This document shows, in pieces, positions 26,303 to 34,679 of a stretch of DNA of 64,000 bases. Both the position numbers and the translations under genes were made by a program. Position 1 is the first letter of the stretch. Each line of letters starts with the position of its first letter. Source of the stretch: Mesorhizobium sp. CA8 (lineage in GTDB: Bacteria; Pseudomonadota; Alphaproteobacteria; Rhizobiales; Rhizobiaceae); assembly GCF_020164955.1 (NCBI RefSeq), contig NZ_JAIUHG010000017.1:1-64000 (forward strand), given 5' to 3'. Under the pieces are notes generated by a model, which saw nothing but the letters and a program-made list of their open reading frames with translations, was not told where the DNA came from and ran no database searches.

Positions 26303-27223
26303 ATGACCCGAATCGACGACAGCCGCTACCTGAAAGGCGGCCCGGTTGCCCAGCGCATCATCGCTTCGGTGCGCGAAGACGCGGCGATCGCCACGGCCGA
26401 AGGTTTTCCGCCGAAGCTGGTCTCGATCACCGTCGGCGACACAGCCGCGGTCGATGTCTATGTGCGCAACCAGCGCGCCAAGGCTGCCCTTGCCGGCATA
26501 AGCTTCGAGGAACGGCGCTTCGCTGCCGACATCACCGCCGGCGAGCTGGAAGCGGCGATCCACGGCCTCAATGCCGACCCGCGCGTCACCGGGATCATCA
26601 TCCAGCGACCGGTGCCGGCGCATATCCCGATCAAGACGCTGCAGGCGGCGGTGCATCCGCTGAAGGATGTCGAGGGCATGCATCCGGCCTCGATCGGCAA
26701 CATCGTCTACAACCAGCTCGATTTGGCGCCCTGCACGGCGGCGGCCTCAGTCGAATTGCTGAAGGAGACCGGCCTCGAGCTCAAGGGGCTGGAAGTTGTC
26801 GTCGTCGGCCATTCGGAGATCGTCGGCAAGCCGATCGCCTTCCTGCTGATGAGCGAGGGCGCGACGGTGACGGTGTGCCACCACATGACGCGATCGCTGG
26901 CCGCCCATGCGCGCCGCGCCGATGCGCTGTTCGTCGCGGTCGGCAAGCCGCGGCTGATCAAGGCCGACATGGTGAAGCCGGGCGCTGCCGTCATCGACAT
27001 CGGCATCAATTCCGAGGTCGGGCCCGACGGCGAAACCCGCATCGTCGGCGACGTCGACACCGACAGCGTCAAGGAAGTGGCGTCCTGGATCACGCCGGTG
27101 CCGGGCGGCGTCGGCCCGCTCACGGTCGCGATCCTGTTGCGCAACACCATGGTCGCGCTCTATCGTCAGCGCGCGCTTTATCGCGCGACCTATGGCGTGC
27201 CGGACCAGCTCGCGGCGGAGTAA
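26303..27223 (+). CDS. FolD-like methylene-tetrahydrofolate dehydrogenase, catalytic Lys replaced
   Basis: A 306-residue homologue of FolD from the ATG at 26303. The Rossmann part is well kept (VVVVGHSEIVGKPIAFLL, VAVGKPRLI, IDIGIN, ITPVPGGVGPLTVAILL). In the folate site the usual Tyr-x-x-x-Lys motif reads YVRNQ: Tyr53 is present but the Lys is Gln57. The usual VQLPL is IQRPV and KDVDG is KDVEG. In the human homologue the equivalent Lys56 is required for cyclohydrolase activity, while some substitutions keep dehydrogenase activity. I infer a dehydrogenase-only or otherwise specialised paralogue, with an ordinary FolD elsewhere in the genome. It is alone in its transcription unit. Confidence 0.8.
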   Translation: MTRIDDSRYLKGGPVAQRIIASVREDAAIATAEGFPPKLVSITVGDTAAVDVYVRNQRAKAALAGISFEERRFAADITAGELEAAIHGLNADPRVTGIIIQRPVPAHIPIKTLQAAVHPLKDVEGMHPASIGNIVYNQLDLAPCTAAASVELLKETGLELKGLEVVVVGHSEIVGKPIAFLLMSEGATVTVCHHMTRSLAAHARRADALFVAVGKPRLIKADMVKPGAAVIDIGINSEVGPDGETRIVGDVDTDSVKEVASWITPVPGGVGPLTVAILLRNTMVALYRQRALYRATYGVPDQLAAE

Positions 27224-27259
27224 TTATTCGGCAGCGATCAAACCGCTGTCGGAAACGCC

Positions 27260-28549
27260 TTACGGCCTCGGGCCGCCATAGGCCCAGTCGAGCAGCTTGA
27301 TCGTGTGCACGACCGGCAGCTTGGCGGCGGACGCGATCTGCGTGATGCAGCCGATGTTGCCGGTGGCGACGATTTCGGCGCCGGTCGCCTCGATGTTTTT
27401 CACCTTACGGTCGCGCAATTTAGCCGAAATCTCGGGCTGCAGGATGTTGTAGGTGCCGGCCGAGCCGCAGCACAGATGCCCCTCGCGCGGCTCGCGCACG
27501 ACGAAGCCCGCCTTGGCCAGAAGCTCCTTCGGCTGGCGCGTGACCTTCTGGCCATGCTGCATCGAACAGGCCGAGTGGTAGGCGACGACCGTGCCCGGCT
27601 TGCGCACCGGCTCGGGCAAATCGAGAGCGGCGAGATATTCGGTGACGTCCTTGGCCAGAGCCGAGACGCGCGCCGCCTTTTCGGCATAGGCGGGATCGAG
27701 GCGCAGCATGAAACCGTAATCCTTGATGGTCGTGCCGCAGCCGGACGCGGTGATGATGATGGCGTCGAGCCCGCCCTGCTCGATGGCAGGCGTCCAGGCG
27801 TCGACATTCCGCCTCGCCGAGGCAAGTGCCTGATCCTCGCGTCCCATGTGGTGGACGAGCGCGCCGCAGCAGCCCTCGCCTTCCGGCACAACGACCTCGA
27901 CGCCGAGCCTAGTCAGCAAAGAGATAGTCGCCTCGTTAATCGCCGGATCCAGGACCGATTGCGCGCAGCCGGTGAGGATCGCGACGCGGCCGCGCCTTGC
28001 GCCTTTCCCGGCATGCGTACCGGGCGACGCCAGCGACGATGCCGGGGGGATCGACGTGGGCGCGAGCTTCAACATGGCCGCGACCGGCTTCAGTGCCGGC
28101 AGTCTTTCGAACAGGCCGATGAACGGCCGGCCAAGCCCGGCGAGCTTCAGCGCGGCGCGGAAGCGGTTCGGGTAAGGCAGCACGAAGGCCAGCATGGCGC
28201 GCGTCATCCGGTCAAGCAGCGGGCGCTTATAGGTCTCCTGGATATGGGCGCGGGCGTGATCGACCAGATGCATGTAGTTCACGCCCGAGGGGCATGTCGT
28301 CATGCAGGCAAGGCAGGACAGGCAGCGGTCGATATGGGTGACGATCTCCTTGTCGGCCGGCCGGCCGTTCTCCAGCATGTCCTTGATGAGGTAAATGCGG
28401 CCGCGCGGGGAATCCAGTTCGTTGCCCAGCGTCACATAGGTCGGACAGGTGGCGGTGCAGAAGCCGCAATGCACACATTTGCGCAGGATCTTTTCCGAAT
28501 CCGCGACATGCGGTTCGGCAAGCTGCGCGGCGGAGAAATTGGTCTGCAT
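27260..28549 (-). CDS. glcF: Glycolate oxidase iron-sulfur subunit
   Basis: A 429-residue protein with two 4Fe-4S ferredoxin motifs, CVHCGFCTATCPTY near residue 26 and CLSCLACMTTCPSGVNY near 93, then two CCG-type cysteine-rich domains (EGCCGALVHHMG and GHLCCGSAGTYN). It passes electrons from the GlcD/GlcE flavoprotein to the respiratory chain at the inner-membrane face. It is the last gene of the glcD-(DUF559)-glcE-glcF unit, 64 bases after glcE, with a palindromic element in between. Confidence 0.95.
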   Translation of the reverse strand: MQTNFSAAQLAEPHVADSEKILRKCVHCGFCTATCPTYVTLGNELDSPRGRIYLIKDMLENGRPADKEIVTHIDRCLSCLACMTTCPSGVNYMHLVDHARAHIQETYKRPLLDRMTRAMLAFVLPYPNRFRAALKLAGLGRPFIGLFERLPALKPVAAMLKLAPTSIPPASSLASPGTHAGKGARRGRVAILTGCAQSVLDPAINEATISLLTRLGVEVVVPEGEGCCGALVHHMGREDQALASARRNVDAWTPAIEQGGLDAIIITASGCGTTIKDYGFMLRLDPAYAEKAARVSALAKDVTEYLAALDLPEPVRKPGTVVAYHSACSMQHGQKVTRQPKELLAKAGFVVREPREGHLCCGSAGTYNILQPEISAKLRDRKVKNIEATGAEIVATGNIGCITQIASAAKLPVVHTIKLLDWAYGGPRP

Positions 28550-28568
28550 ATCGCCGTCTCTGTTAAAC

Positions 28569-28612
28569 GCAATTCCGGACGGAAGACCGTTTCACACTTT
28601 TCCTGGAATTGC
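28569..28612. repeat. REP-like palindrome between glcE and glcF
   Basis: GCAATTCC (28569-28576) pairs with GGAATTGC (28605-28612), and inside it GGAA pairs with TTCC around a loop with GACCGTTTCACACTTTT. A related palindrome with the same CACTTTT loop is at 38634-38678. Confidence 0.6.
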
Positions 28613-28613
28613 T

Positions 28614-29831
28614 TTAGGCCATGCGGCCGGGGTTGAGAACCTGCTTTGGATCGAACTCGGCCTTGAGCCGCGCCGAAAGCGCGGCCAGATGCGGCGGCTG
28701 CGGTTCGAACACCGGCAGCGCCGCGCGATGCGGTGCGGATGCGCGCACCAGCGTCGCATGGCCGCCGCCATGCTTGCGGATCAGTTCACGCAGCAGCCCG
28801 GCCTCCGGGTCGTTCTCGCGCATCGACAGCCACACCAGGCCGCCCTGCCAGTCATAGAAGGCATCGACCGCGGCCTGCATGCGCAGCGCCATCACCATGT
28901 GATGCGCCTCAGACGGCGCCATCGAGACGCGCCAGACCGGTCGCGTGCCGCCATCGGCGAAAGGCCGGCAATCGCGAATGTCGCGCCAGAGGGTTTTCGA
29001 GGCCTCGCCGGCGATCTCCTCGAGCGGCCCGGCCTGGCCGAGCAGTTGCTTCAGCGCCTCGATGCGATAGACGACCGACGGTCCGAATCCCTCGACACGC
29101 AGCAGCGTGGCGGCATCGCTGCCATGCTTGCCGCCGGCGACCCTCGCGGCGATGCGCTCCGGCAAATGCGCGGCGCTCGACACTTCAGCGCTGGAGCCAA
29201 GCGCCAGCGCCATGCAGGCGACAGCGGCATCGTCGAGCAGGCCGCGGATGGCCAGAGTCACTTCGGTCTCGGCCGCCGGCAGGACCTTGAAGGTGACGTC
29301 GGTCAGCACGGCAAGCGTGCCCCAGCTGTTGGCCATCAGCTTGGAGAGGTCGTAGCCGGTGACGTTCTTGACCACGCGCCCGCCCGACTTGAACGCCTCC
29401 CCGCGGCCGGAGACAGCGGCGACGCCGAGAATATGGTCGCGCGCCGCACCTGCCTTGAGACGACGGGGGCCGGACAGGTTCGAAGCCAGCACGCCGCCGA
29501 TCGTGCCGTTCTTGTCCCCTTGGCCCGGCTCGCCGCCGAGCAACGGGCCGTAGTCCATCGGCTCAAACGCGAATTGCTGGCCGTTTTCGGCAAGCAATTT
29601 TTCGATCTCGGCGAGCGGCGTGCCGGCGCGGGCCGAGAGCACCAGTTCGGCCGGCTCGTAGAGGGTTACGCCGGTGAGGTGCGACAAGTCGAGCGTATGC
29701 TCAGTCTGCAATGGTCGACCGATGCCGCGCTTGGAGCCGTGGCCCAGGATTTCGAGCGGCGATTCTTCGGCGGCTGCCCATTGGATGGTGGAGAGGGTTT
29801 CGGTGGCAGTGGAGGGGGCGAAGGTGGTCAT
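28614..29831 (-). CDS. glcE: Glycolate oxidase FAD-binding subunit
   Basis: A 405-residue GlcE homologue. It has a shortened FAD-binding (PCMH) domain with ILGHGSKRGIG, LSARAGTPLAEIEKLLAENG and a GGVLASNLSGPRRLKAGAARD stretch, and a C-terminal part ending KAEFDPKQVLNPGRM. The start MTTFAPSTATETLSTIQ at 29831 is preferred to a longer frame that would run into repeat DNA. It forms the glycolate (2-hydroxyacid) dehydrogenase with GlcD and GlcF. An intervening DUF559 gene and repeat elements separate it from glcD by about 730 bases, whereas these genes are normally adjacent. Confidence 0.93.
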   Translation of the reverse strand: MTTFAPSTATETLSTIQWAAAEESPLEILGHGSKRGIGRPLQTEHTLDLSHLTGVTLYEPAELVLSARAGTPLAEIEKLLAENGQQFAFEPMDYGPLLGGEPGQGDKNGTIGGVLASNLSGPRRLKAGAARDHILGVAAVSGRGEAFKSGGRVVKNVTGYDLSKLMANSWGTLAVLTDVTFKVLPAAETEVTLAIRGLLDDAAVACMALALGSSAEVSSAAHLPERIAARVAGGKHGSDAATLLRVEGFGPSVVYRIEALKQLLGQAGPLEEIAGEASKTLWRDIRDCRPFADGGTRPVWRVSMAPSEAHHMVMALRMQAAVDAFYDWQGGLVWLSMRENDPEAGLLRELIRKHGGGHATLVRASAPHRAALPVFEPQPPHLAALSARLKAEFDPKQVLNPGRMA

Positions 29832-29892
29832 GAGCGGGCGCCGTTCCTCGCCCCCGCGAGGCCAGGGCAATCGCATACGGCAGCGCTGCCCC

Positions 29893-29940
29893 CTCTCCGT
29901 CCGCTACGCGGACACCTCTCCCCCATTTCATGGGGGAGAG
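29893..29940. repeat. Palindromic repeat unit upstream of glcE
   Basis: Two adjacent hairpins: GTCCGCTACGCGGAC, and CTCTCCCCCATTTCATGGGGGAGAG. It shares the CTCTCCG and CTCTCCCCC segments with the pair at 29981-30042 and 30478-30539, so it is a third, diverged member of that family. Confidence 0.75.
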
Positions 29941-29980
29941 GAAACGCCGACCACCGACGTTGCGACCTTGGAAAGCTTGG

Positions 29981-30042
29981 GTTCCTCGCCCCCGCAAAGC
30001 GGGGGAGAGGTGGCTCGGGCGAAGCCCGAGACGGAGAGGGGG
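29981..30042 (+). repeat. 62-bp inverted repeat, left copy (at the 3' end of the DUF559 gene)
   Basis: Exactly the reverse complement of 30478-30539 over all 62 bases. Each copy has two hairpins, one around CCCCCGC-AAA-GCGGGGG and one around CTCGGGC-GAA-GCCCGAG. It begins just beyond the DUF559 stop codon. Confidence 0.9.
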
Positions 30043-30045
30043 CCA

Positions 30046-30558
30046 TCATAGAGCGCTGTCTCCCGTCTTCCTGGCTGCGAAAACAAACCTGAGGTCGGCA
30101 GCAACTGCGTCTTCGGCAAGCCGTCCTTCCAACGCCGCAAAGATCGTCTCGCAAACGCTCCTCTTGTTCTTCAAAACATCGAAGCTCCAAAACCGCAAAA
30201 CCGAGAAGCCCTCGCCTCGCATGAATTCATCCCGCCGCCTGTCGTACGAGCTGTCCGCGTGCTGGCTGCCATCCAGTTCCACAATCAGCTTTTCGCTCCT
30301 GCACGCAAAATCCGCGAAATACGGACCGATGGGCATCTGGCGAACGAATTTGTATCCGCCTAGCCTTCTTGCCTTCAGTTCGTTCCAAAGGATCGCTTCC
30401 GCCTGGTTATCGCCGCTACGAAGCGCGCGGGCGCGGGCAATTTTCTCGGGCGAGCGGCGGCTTGGCTGATAGGCCGCCCCCCTCTCCGTCTCGGGCTTCG
30501 CCCGAGCCACCTCTCCCCCGCTTTGCGGGGGCGAGGAACTTTGATCCTGAGCCCCCAT
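30046..30558 (-). CDS. DUF559 (Vsr-like nuclease fold) protein carried between inverted repeats
   Basis: The 170-residue protein has the DUF559 core: LRSGDNQAEAILWNELKARR, then FVRQMPIGPYFADFACRSEK, LIVELDGSQHAD, YDRRRDEFMRGEGFSVLRFW and DVLKN. The fold is related to very-short-patch-repair and restriction endonucleases; the Glu/Asp in IVELDGSQH are the likely metal ligands. The ATG (30556-30558) shares its last base with the glcD stop. About 21 of the first 30 residues (SSSPPQSGGEVARAKPETER) are translated from the 62-bp repeat, so the true core start may be later. DUF559 genes often travel with other sequences; the function here is unknown. Confidence 0.85.
   Translation of the reverse strand: MGAQDQSSSPPQSGGEVARAKPETERGAAYQPSRRSPEKIARARALRSGDNQAEAILWNELKARRLGGYKFVRQMPIGPYFADFACRSEKLIVELDGSQHADSSYDRRRDEFMRGEGFSVLRFWSFDVLKNKRSVCETIFAALEGRLAEDAVAADLRFVFAARKTGDSAL
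30478..30539 (-). repeat. 62-bp inverted repeat, right copy (inside the 5' end of the DUF559 frame)
   Basis: Perfect reverse complement of 29981-30042. It is translated as the N-terminal tail of the DUF559 protein and lies about 20 bases after the glcD stop codon. The two copies enclose about 435 bases with nearly the whole DUF559 gene. Confidence 0.9.
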
Positions 30559-32054
30559 CAAAACCTCGGAATGTCCGGAAAGGCCACCTGCCCGCGATGC
30601 ACATGCATTCTTCCCAGCTCCGCGCAGCGGCGAAGCTGCGGAAACACCTTGCCGGGGTTGAGCAGGTGGTTGGGATCAAACGCGCATTTCACCCGCATCT
30701 GCTGGTCGAGGTCGATCTGGTTGAACATTTCTGGCATCAGGTCGCGCTTCTCGACGCCGACGCCATGTTCGCCGGTCAGGACGCCCCCGACCTCGACGCA
30801 AAGCCGTAAGATGTCGGCGCCAAAACTTTCCGCCTTATCGAGCTCGCCCGGGACATTGGCGTCGTAGAGGATCAGCGGGTGCAGATTGCCGTCGCCGGCG
30901 TGGAAGACATTGGCGACGCCCAGACCATATTTCTCGGAAAGGTCGCGCATGCCGGCAAGCACCCTCGGCAACTCCTTGCGCGGGATGGTGCCGTCCATGC
31001 AGTAATAGTCCGGCGAGATGCGGCCGACAGCCGGAAAGGCCGCCTTGCGGCCGGCCCAGAAGCTCAGGCGCTCCTGCTCCGATTGCGAGATGCGGCAGGT
31101 GGTCGAGCCGTTCCTGTAGGCGATCGCCTCGACGAGGCCGATGAGGTGATCGACCTCGACGCTCGGTCCGTCGAGCTCGACGATCAACAGCGCCTCGACA
31201 TCGAGCGGATAGCCGGCATGGACGAAATCCTCGGCCGCGTGGATCGCCGGACGGTCCATCATCTCCATGCCGCCGGGAATGATGCCGGCGCCTATGATGT
31301 CGGCGACGCATTGGCCGCCCTGTTCGCTGGTCGGAAAGCCGATCAAGAGAGCGCGCGCGGTCTCCGGCTTCTTCAATATGCGCACCGTCACCTCGGTGAC
31401 GACGCCGAGGAGGCCTTCCGAGCCGGTCATCACGCCGAGCAGATCGTAGCCTTCCTGATCGAGATGGCTGCCGCCGAGGCGCACCACCTCGCCATTCATC
31501 AGCACCATCTCGATGCCCAGCACATTGTTGGCGGTGAGCCCGTATTTCAGGCAGTGCACGCCGCCGGAATTTTCCGCGACATTGCCGCCGATCGAGCAGG
31601 CGATCTGGGAGGATGGATCGGGGGCATAGTAAAAGCCCTCCTGCTCGACGGCGGTGGTGATGCCGAGGTTGGTGACGCCCGGCTGGGCGACAACGACGCG
31701 ATTGGGATGATCGATCTGAAGAATGCGGTTGAAGCGGCTCATAACCAGCAGCACCGCATCCTCGAGCGGCAGTGCGCCGCCGGACAGCGAAGTGCCGGAG
31801 CCGCGCGGCACGACGCGGATGTTGCGTTCGTTGCAGTATTTCAGCACGCGCGAGACCTGCGCGACCGTTTCCGGCAGCACCACGATCAGCGGCAGCTGCC
31901 GGTAGGCGGTCAGGCCGTCGCTTTCGAAGGCGCGCATTTCATTGGCCGCGTCGACGACCCCCTCGCCCGGCACGATGATGCGCATGTCGGTGACGATCTC
32001 GGCGCGCCGGCGCAGCGTGCCGGCATCTGGCTTGGGCATGGCTAGGCCGGACAT
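30558..32054 (-). CDS. glcD: Glycolate oxidase FAD-linked subunit
   Basis: A 498-residue FAD-linked oxidase. The PCMH FAD-binding domain shows VVPRGSGTSLSGGALPLEDA, YYAPDPSSQIACSIGGNVAE and GGVHCLKYGLTANNVLG; the C-terminal FAD-oxidase domain has NVFHAGDGNLHPLI and GGVLTGEHGVGVEKRDLM, closing with CAFDPNHLLNPGKVFPQ. It oxidises glycolate, and perhaps D-lactate, to the 2-oxoacid. It is the first gene of the unit; a 22-bp operator-like sequence shared with the nearby GntR gene lies 23 bases before its start. Confidence 0.95.
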   Translation of the reverse strand: MSGLAMPKPDAGTLRRRAEIVTDMRIIVPGEGVVDAANEMRAFESDGLTAYRQLPLIVVLPETVAQVSRVLKYCNERNIRVVPRGSGTSLSGGALPLEDAVLLVMSRFNRILQIDHPNRVVVAQPGVTNLGITTAVEQEGFYYAPDPSSQIACSIGGNVAENSGGVHCLKYGLTANNVLGIEMVLMNGEVVRLGGSHLDQEGYDLLGVMTGSEGLLGVVTEVTVRILKKPETARALLIGFPTSEQGGQCVADIIGAGIIPGGMEMMDRPAIHAAEDFVHAGYPLDVEALLIVELDGPSVEVDHLIGLVEAIAYRNGSTTCRISQSEQERLSFWAGRKAAFPAVGRISPDYYCMDGTIPRKELPRVLAGMRDLSEKYGLGVANVFHAGDGNLHPLILYDANVPGELDKAESFGADILRLCVEVGGVLTGEHGVGVEKRDLMPEMFNQIDLDQQMRVKCAFDPNHLLNPGKVFPQLRRCAELGRMHVHRGQVAFPDIPRF

Positions 32055-32076
32055 CGGGGTGGCCTCATCTCGCTTG

Positions 32077-32098
32077 ACTGGTCAAAATCTTTTACCAG
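32077..32098 (-). promoter_or_regulatory. Operator-like sequence upstream of glcD
   Basis: On the minus strand CTGGTAAAAGATTTTGACCAGT is an inverted repeat of TGGT and ACCA halves 11 bases apart (written here as CTGGT-N11-ACCAGT). It matches 17 of 22 positions of the element at 33777-33798 upstream of the FadR-type regulator. I infer a binding site of that regulator. Confidence 0.55.
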
Positions 32099-32189
32099 CT
32101 TGACCGTTTTGTTGCAAACGCTGCTTTGGTTGCATTCGGCGGCGAGCGTGACGCCAAGCTTCCGCAGCGGCAATCTGCCGCTGGCGCTC

Positions 32190-32310
32190 TACCCTCCCCC
32201 TTGCGGGGAGGGTCGCGAACGAAGTGAGCGGGGTGGGGGCCACGAGGCGCTTTACGAGCACCCCCGCCCCGATCCGCTATGCGGATCGACCCTCCCCACA
32301 AGGGGGAGGT
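32190..32310. repeat. Palindromic intergenic repeat between DUF3422 gene and glcD
   Basis: An outer pair CCCTCCCCCTTG...CAAGGGGGAGG and inner hairpins (ATCCGCTATGCGGAT; CGCGAACGAAGTGAGCGGGGTGGGGG against CACCCCCGCCCCG) form a large fold. It has the character of the other rhizobial mosaic elements in the window but is not the same family as the 62-bp repeat. Confidence 0.7.
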
Positions 32311-32321
32311 AAAAGAGGTGC

Positions 32322-33644
32322 TTACTCGCCTGGATGCTTCGCCGGCTCGGAATGCATTTTCCGCACGCGGCGCACGCCCCACCAGACCAGCAGGATAGCG
32401 GCCGGGACGGAGGCCGCGGTGACAACTTCGGGCGCGAAAGCGTGACCGAAGATCGAGGCGCCCTTGGCCACATAGCCGATGAGGCCGACGACGTAATAGG
32501 ACACGGCGGCGACCGACAGGCCTTCGACTGTCTGCTGCAGGCGCAGTTGCAGCCGGGCGCGGTTGTTCATCGAGGCGAGCAGGTCGCGGTTCTGCTTCTC
32601 GACATCGACATCGACCCAGGTGCGCAGAAGCGTGGTGGCGCGGGTGAGTTTCCGCGACAGGTTGGCCTGGCGCTCCTCGACCGAGCGGCAGGTGCGCATG
32701 GCGGGCGCCATGCGCCGCAGCAGGAAGCCCGCCCAGGTGTCATAGCCTTGCACCGGCTCTTCATCCAGCGCTTGGAGCCTCGCGGTGACGATACCGTCAT
32801 AGGCGCGGCTGGCGCCGAAGCGGTAGAGGCTGGACGCGGCGTCGGCCTCGAGCTCGGCGGCAAGTTCGGTGAGATCGGCGAGTAGCGTCTGGCTGTCGCG
32901 GGTCTCGACCGCCTTCATTTCCAGCGTCGTCTGCGCGAGGCGGTCCTCGATGCGACGGGCGCGGCCGGACAGCGTCAACGCCATCGGCAGGCCGAGCATG
33001 GCCAGCGTCCGATAAGTCTCGATGTCGATCAGCCGCTGCGACAAGGCGCCGGTGCTGGCCGGCGTCAGGCCGCGATCGAGCACCAGCATGCGGGTCAGGC
33101 CATCGCCGTCCTGGCGGAAATCGGTGATGATGGCGGCGGCGCCCCGCTCGACCAGCGAATAGCCCAGGCTGGTCGGGTCAAAGCCGGCGATCAGCTTTTC
33201 ACTCGCCTGTGTCCATTTGCGGATCTCGAGGCGGATGCCGGAAATCACGGTGCCCGGCGGCGAGAAGCCATTGCCGAAGGGCGAATCCTCCTGGGCCCGG
33301 CCGTTTTCGGCCAGCGGCCCCTCCCAGAGATAAGTCGAGAATTCCGTATGCCGTTCCCAGCGCAGCGTGCCCTTGCCCCATTTCATGGCATGATGGCGCG
33401 CATAGCGCTCGGGCGCGGCGATGCCCAGCCGCCGCGACAGTTCCGAGAGCACAGCATGGTCGACCGCGGCGCCGCCCTCGGTCATGAAAGAAAGCTGGAT
33501 GAGCACCCGCGGTTTTTCGATCAGCGGGTGCGGACGGGCGTGGACCTCGCCCAGCGCGCCAGGTCGCCCCTCATGCGCCGGGAAGCCCATCACGCTGCCT
33601 TGCGCGCGCGGCTGGAATTCGAGCTTGGACGTCTCGTCCGACAC
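32322..33644 (-). CDS. DUF3422 family membrane protein
   Basis: A 440-residue protein of the DUF3422 family, found in many Alpha- and Betaproteobacteria. Recognisable conserved segments are RPHPLIEKPRVLIQLSFMT, RHHAMKWGKGTLRWERHTEF and YDTWAGFLLRRMAPAMRTC. The C-terminus has two hydrophobic segments (about 365-410), so it is probably anchored in the inner membrane with a large soluble N-terminal part. I chose the GTG at 33642-33644 because AGGGGGA stands eight bases before it; a longer frame from 33671 exists. No function is known. It lies between glcD and the divergent GntR regulator. Confidence 0.85.
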   Translation of the reverse strand: MSDETSKLEFQPRAQGSVMGFPAHEGRPGALGEVHARPHPLIEKPRVLIQLSFMTEGGAAVDHAVLSELSRRLGIAAPERYARHHAMKWGKGTLRWERHTEFSTYLWEGPLAENGRAQEDSPFGNGFSPPGTVISGIRLEIRKWTQASEKLIAGFDPTSLGYSLVERGAAAIITDFRQDGDGLTRMLVLDRGLTPASTGALSQRLIDIETYRTLAMLGLPMALTLSGRARRIEDRLAQTTLEMKAVETRDSQTLLADLTELAAELEADAASSLYRFGASRAYDGIVTARLQALDEEPVQGYDTWAGFLLRRMAPAMRTCRSVEERQANLSRKLTRATTLLRTWVDVDVEKQNRDLLASMNNRARLQLRLQQTVEGLSVAAVSYYVVGLIGYVAKGASIFGHAFAPEVVTAASVPAAILLVWWGVRRVRKMHSEPAKHPGE

Positions 33645-33776
33645 GGCTGGTCCCCCTGATTTTCGACCCATCGTGCAATCCGCTCGTCTTGCGGTAATCG
33701 GCGGGACGCGTAAACAGCAAATATCAGGGCTTCGGGATGGGGAGGCGCGGCAAGCGATCCGATCGGACCAGACAAA

Positions 33777-33798
33777 TTGGATAAATAATTTGACCAGT
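33777..33798 (+). promoter_or_regulatory. Operator-like sequence upstream of the GntR regulator and lldD
   Basis: TTGG-N12-ACCAGT; 17 of 22 bases agree with the minus-strand element before glcD, including the entire TTTGACCAGT end. Position 55 bases before the regulator start fits autoregulation. Confidence 0.55.
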
Positions 33799-33852
33799 TG
33801 GCCACCGACGCTTTAGTCTGGGCTACTTCCGTCCCGTTCTCCAGGCGCCCCT

Positions 33853-34656
33853 TTGAGCGACATTTTCTCCAGGATCGAGCATTCGCGCACCGCCGACGAG
33901 GTGGTGCAGCAGATCGAAAGCCTGATCCTCGAAGGCGTGCTGCGCACCGGCGACCGGCTGCCCGGCGAGCGCGAGCTGGCGCGCCAGTTCGACGTATCGC
34001 GGCCGATCCTGCGCGATGCACTGAAGGCGCTGGAAGGCCGCGGACTGCTGACGACCAAGGCCGGCGGCGGCACGCATGTCGCCGACGTCATCGGCCAGCT
34101 CTTCACCAAGCCGGTGACGGACCTGATCTCCACGCACCGCAAGGCGGTGACGGATTATCTGGAATACCGGCGCGAGATCGAGGCGGTGGCGGCCGAATAT
34201 GCGGCGCGCCGCGCGACGCCAGAGGATCTGGCTCTGCTCGACCGCATCATGGCGCGGATGGACGAGGCGCACCGGACCGGCGATTTCGACGACGAGGCGG
34301 AAATCGACGTCGAGTTCCATCATGCGGTGTGCGAATGCGCGCACAACATCATCCTGCTGCACACGCTGCGCTCCTGCTACCGGCTGCTGTCGGAGGGCGT
34401 GTTCCAGAACCGGCTTCTGGTGTTCGGCGTGCCCGGCGCGCGCGAGGCGCTGCTCGAGCAGCACCGGGCGATCCATACCGCGATCAAGGCCGGCGATCCG
34501 GTCGCGGCGCGCAAGGCGGCGATGGACCACATCACCTTTGTCGAGCGCTCGATGGCTGAAGCCGAGCGCAGCGGCGATTGGCAGCGGGTGTCGCGGCTGA
34601 GGCTGAGACAGCGCTCGGAAGCCGGCGAAACCGAACCTACACGCAAACGCTCCTAA
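33853..34656 (+). CDS. FadR/LldR-type GntR regulator of 2-hydroxyacid metabolism
   Basis: A 267-residue GntR-family regulator from a TTG start. The N-terminal winged HTH (about residues 10-75) reads LRTGDRLPGERELARQFDVS and the wing LLTTKAGGGTHV; the C-terminal FCD domain has the metal-binding Asp and three His (DVEFHHAVCECAHN, EQHRAIHTAI, MDHITFVERS). FCD regulators sense small carboxylic acids. It is 23 bases upstream of lldD and shares an operator-like site with glcD, so lactate or glycolate is the probable effector. Confidence 0.9.
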   Translation: MSDIFSRIEHSRTADEVVQQIESLILEGVLRTGDRLPGERELARQFDVSRPILRDALKALEGRGLLTTKAGGGTHVADVIGQLFTKPVTDLISTHRKAVTDYLEYRREIEAVAAEYAARRATPEDLALLDRIMARMDEAHRTGDFDDEAEIDVEFHHAVCECAHNIILLHTLRSCYRLLSEGVFQNRLLVFGVPGAREALLEQHRAIHTAIKAGDPVAARKAAMDHITFVERSMAEAERSGDWQRVSRLRLRQRSEAGETEPTRKRS

Positions 34657-34679
34657 GCACAGATTTAGCGGGGACCACC

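Noticed and set aside
29893..30540. Repeated palindromes that could be taken for a CRISPR array
   Set aside because: Only three units, in both orientations, with unequal spacing and a gene between them; no cas genes in the window.
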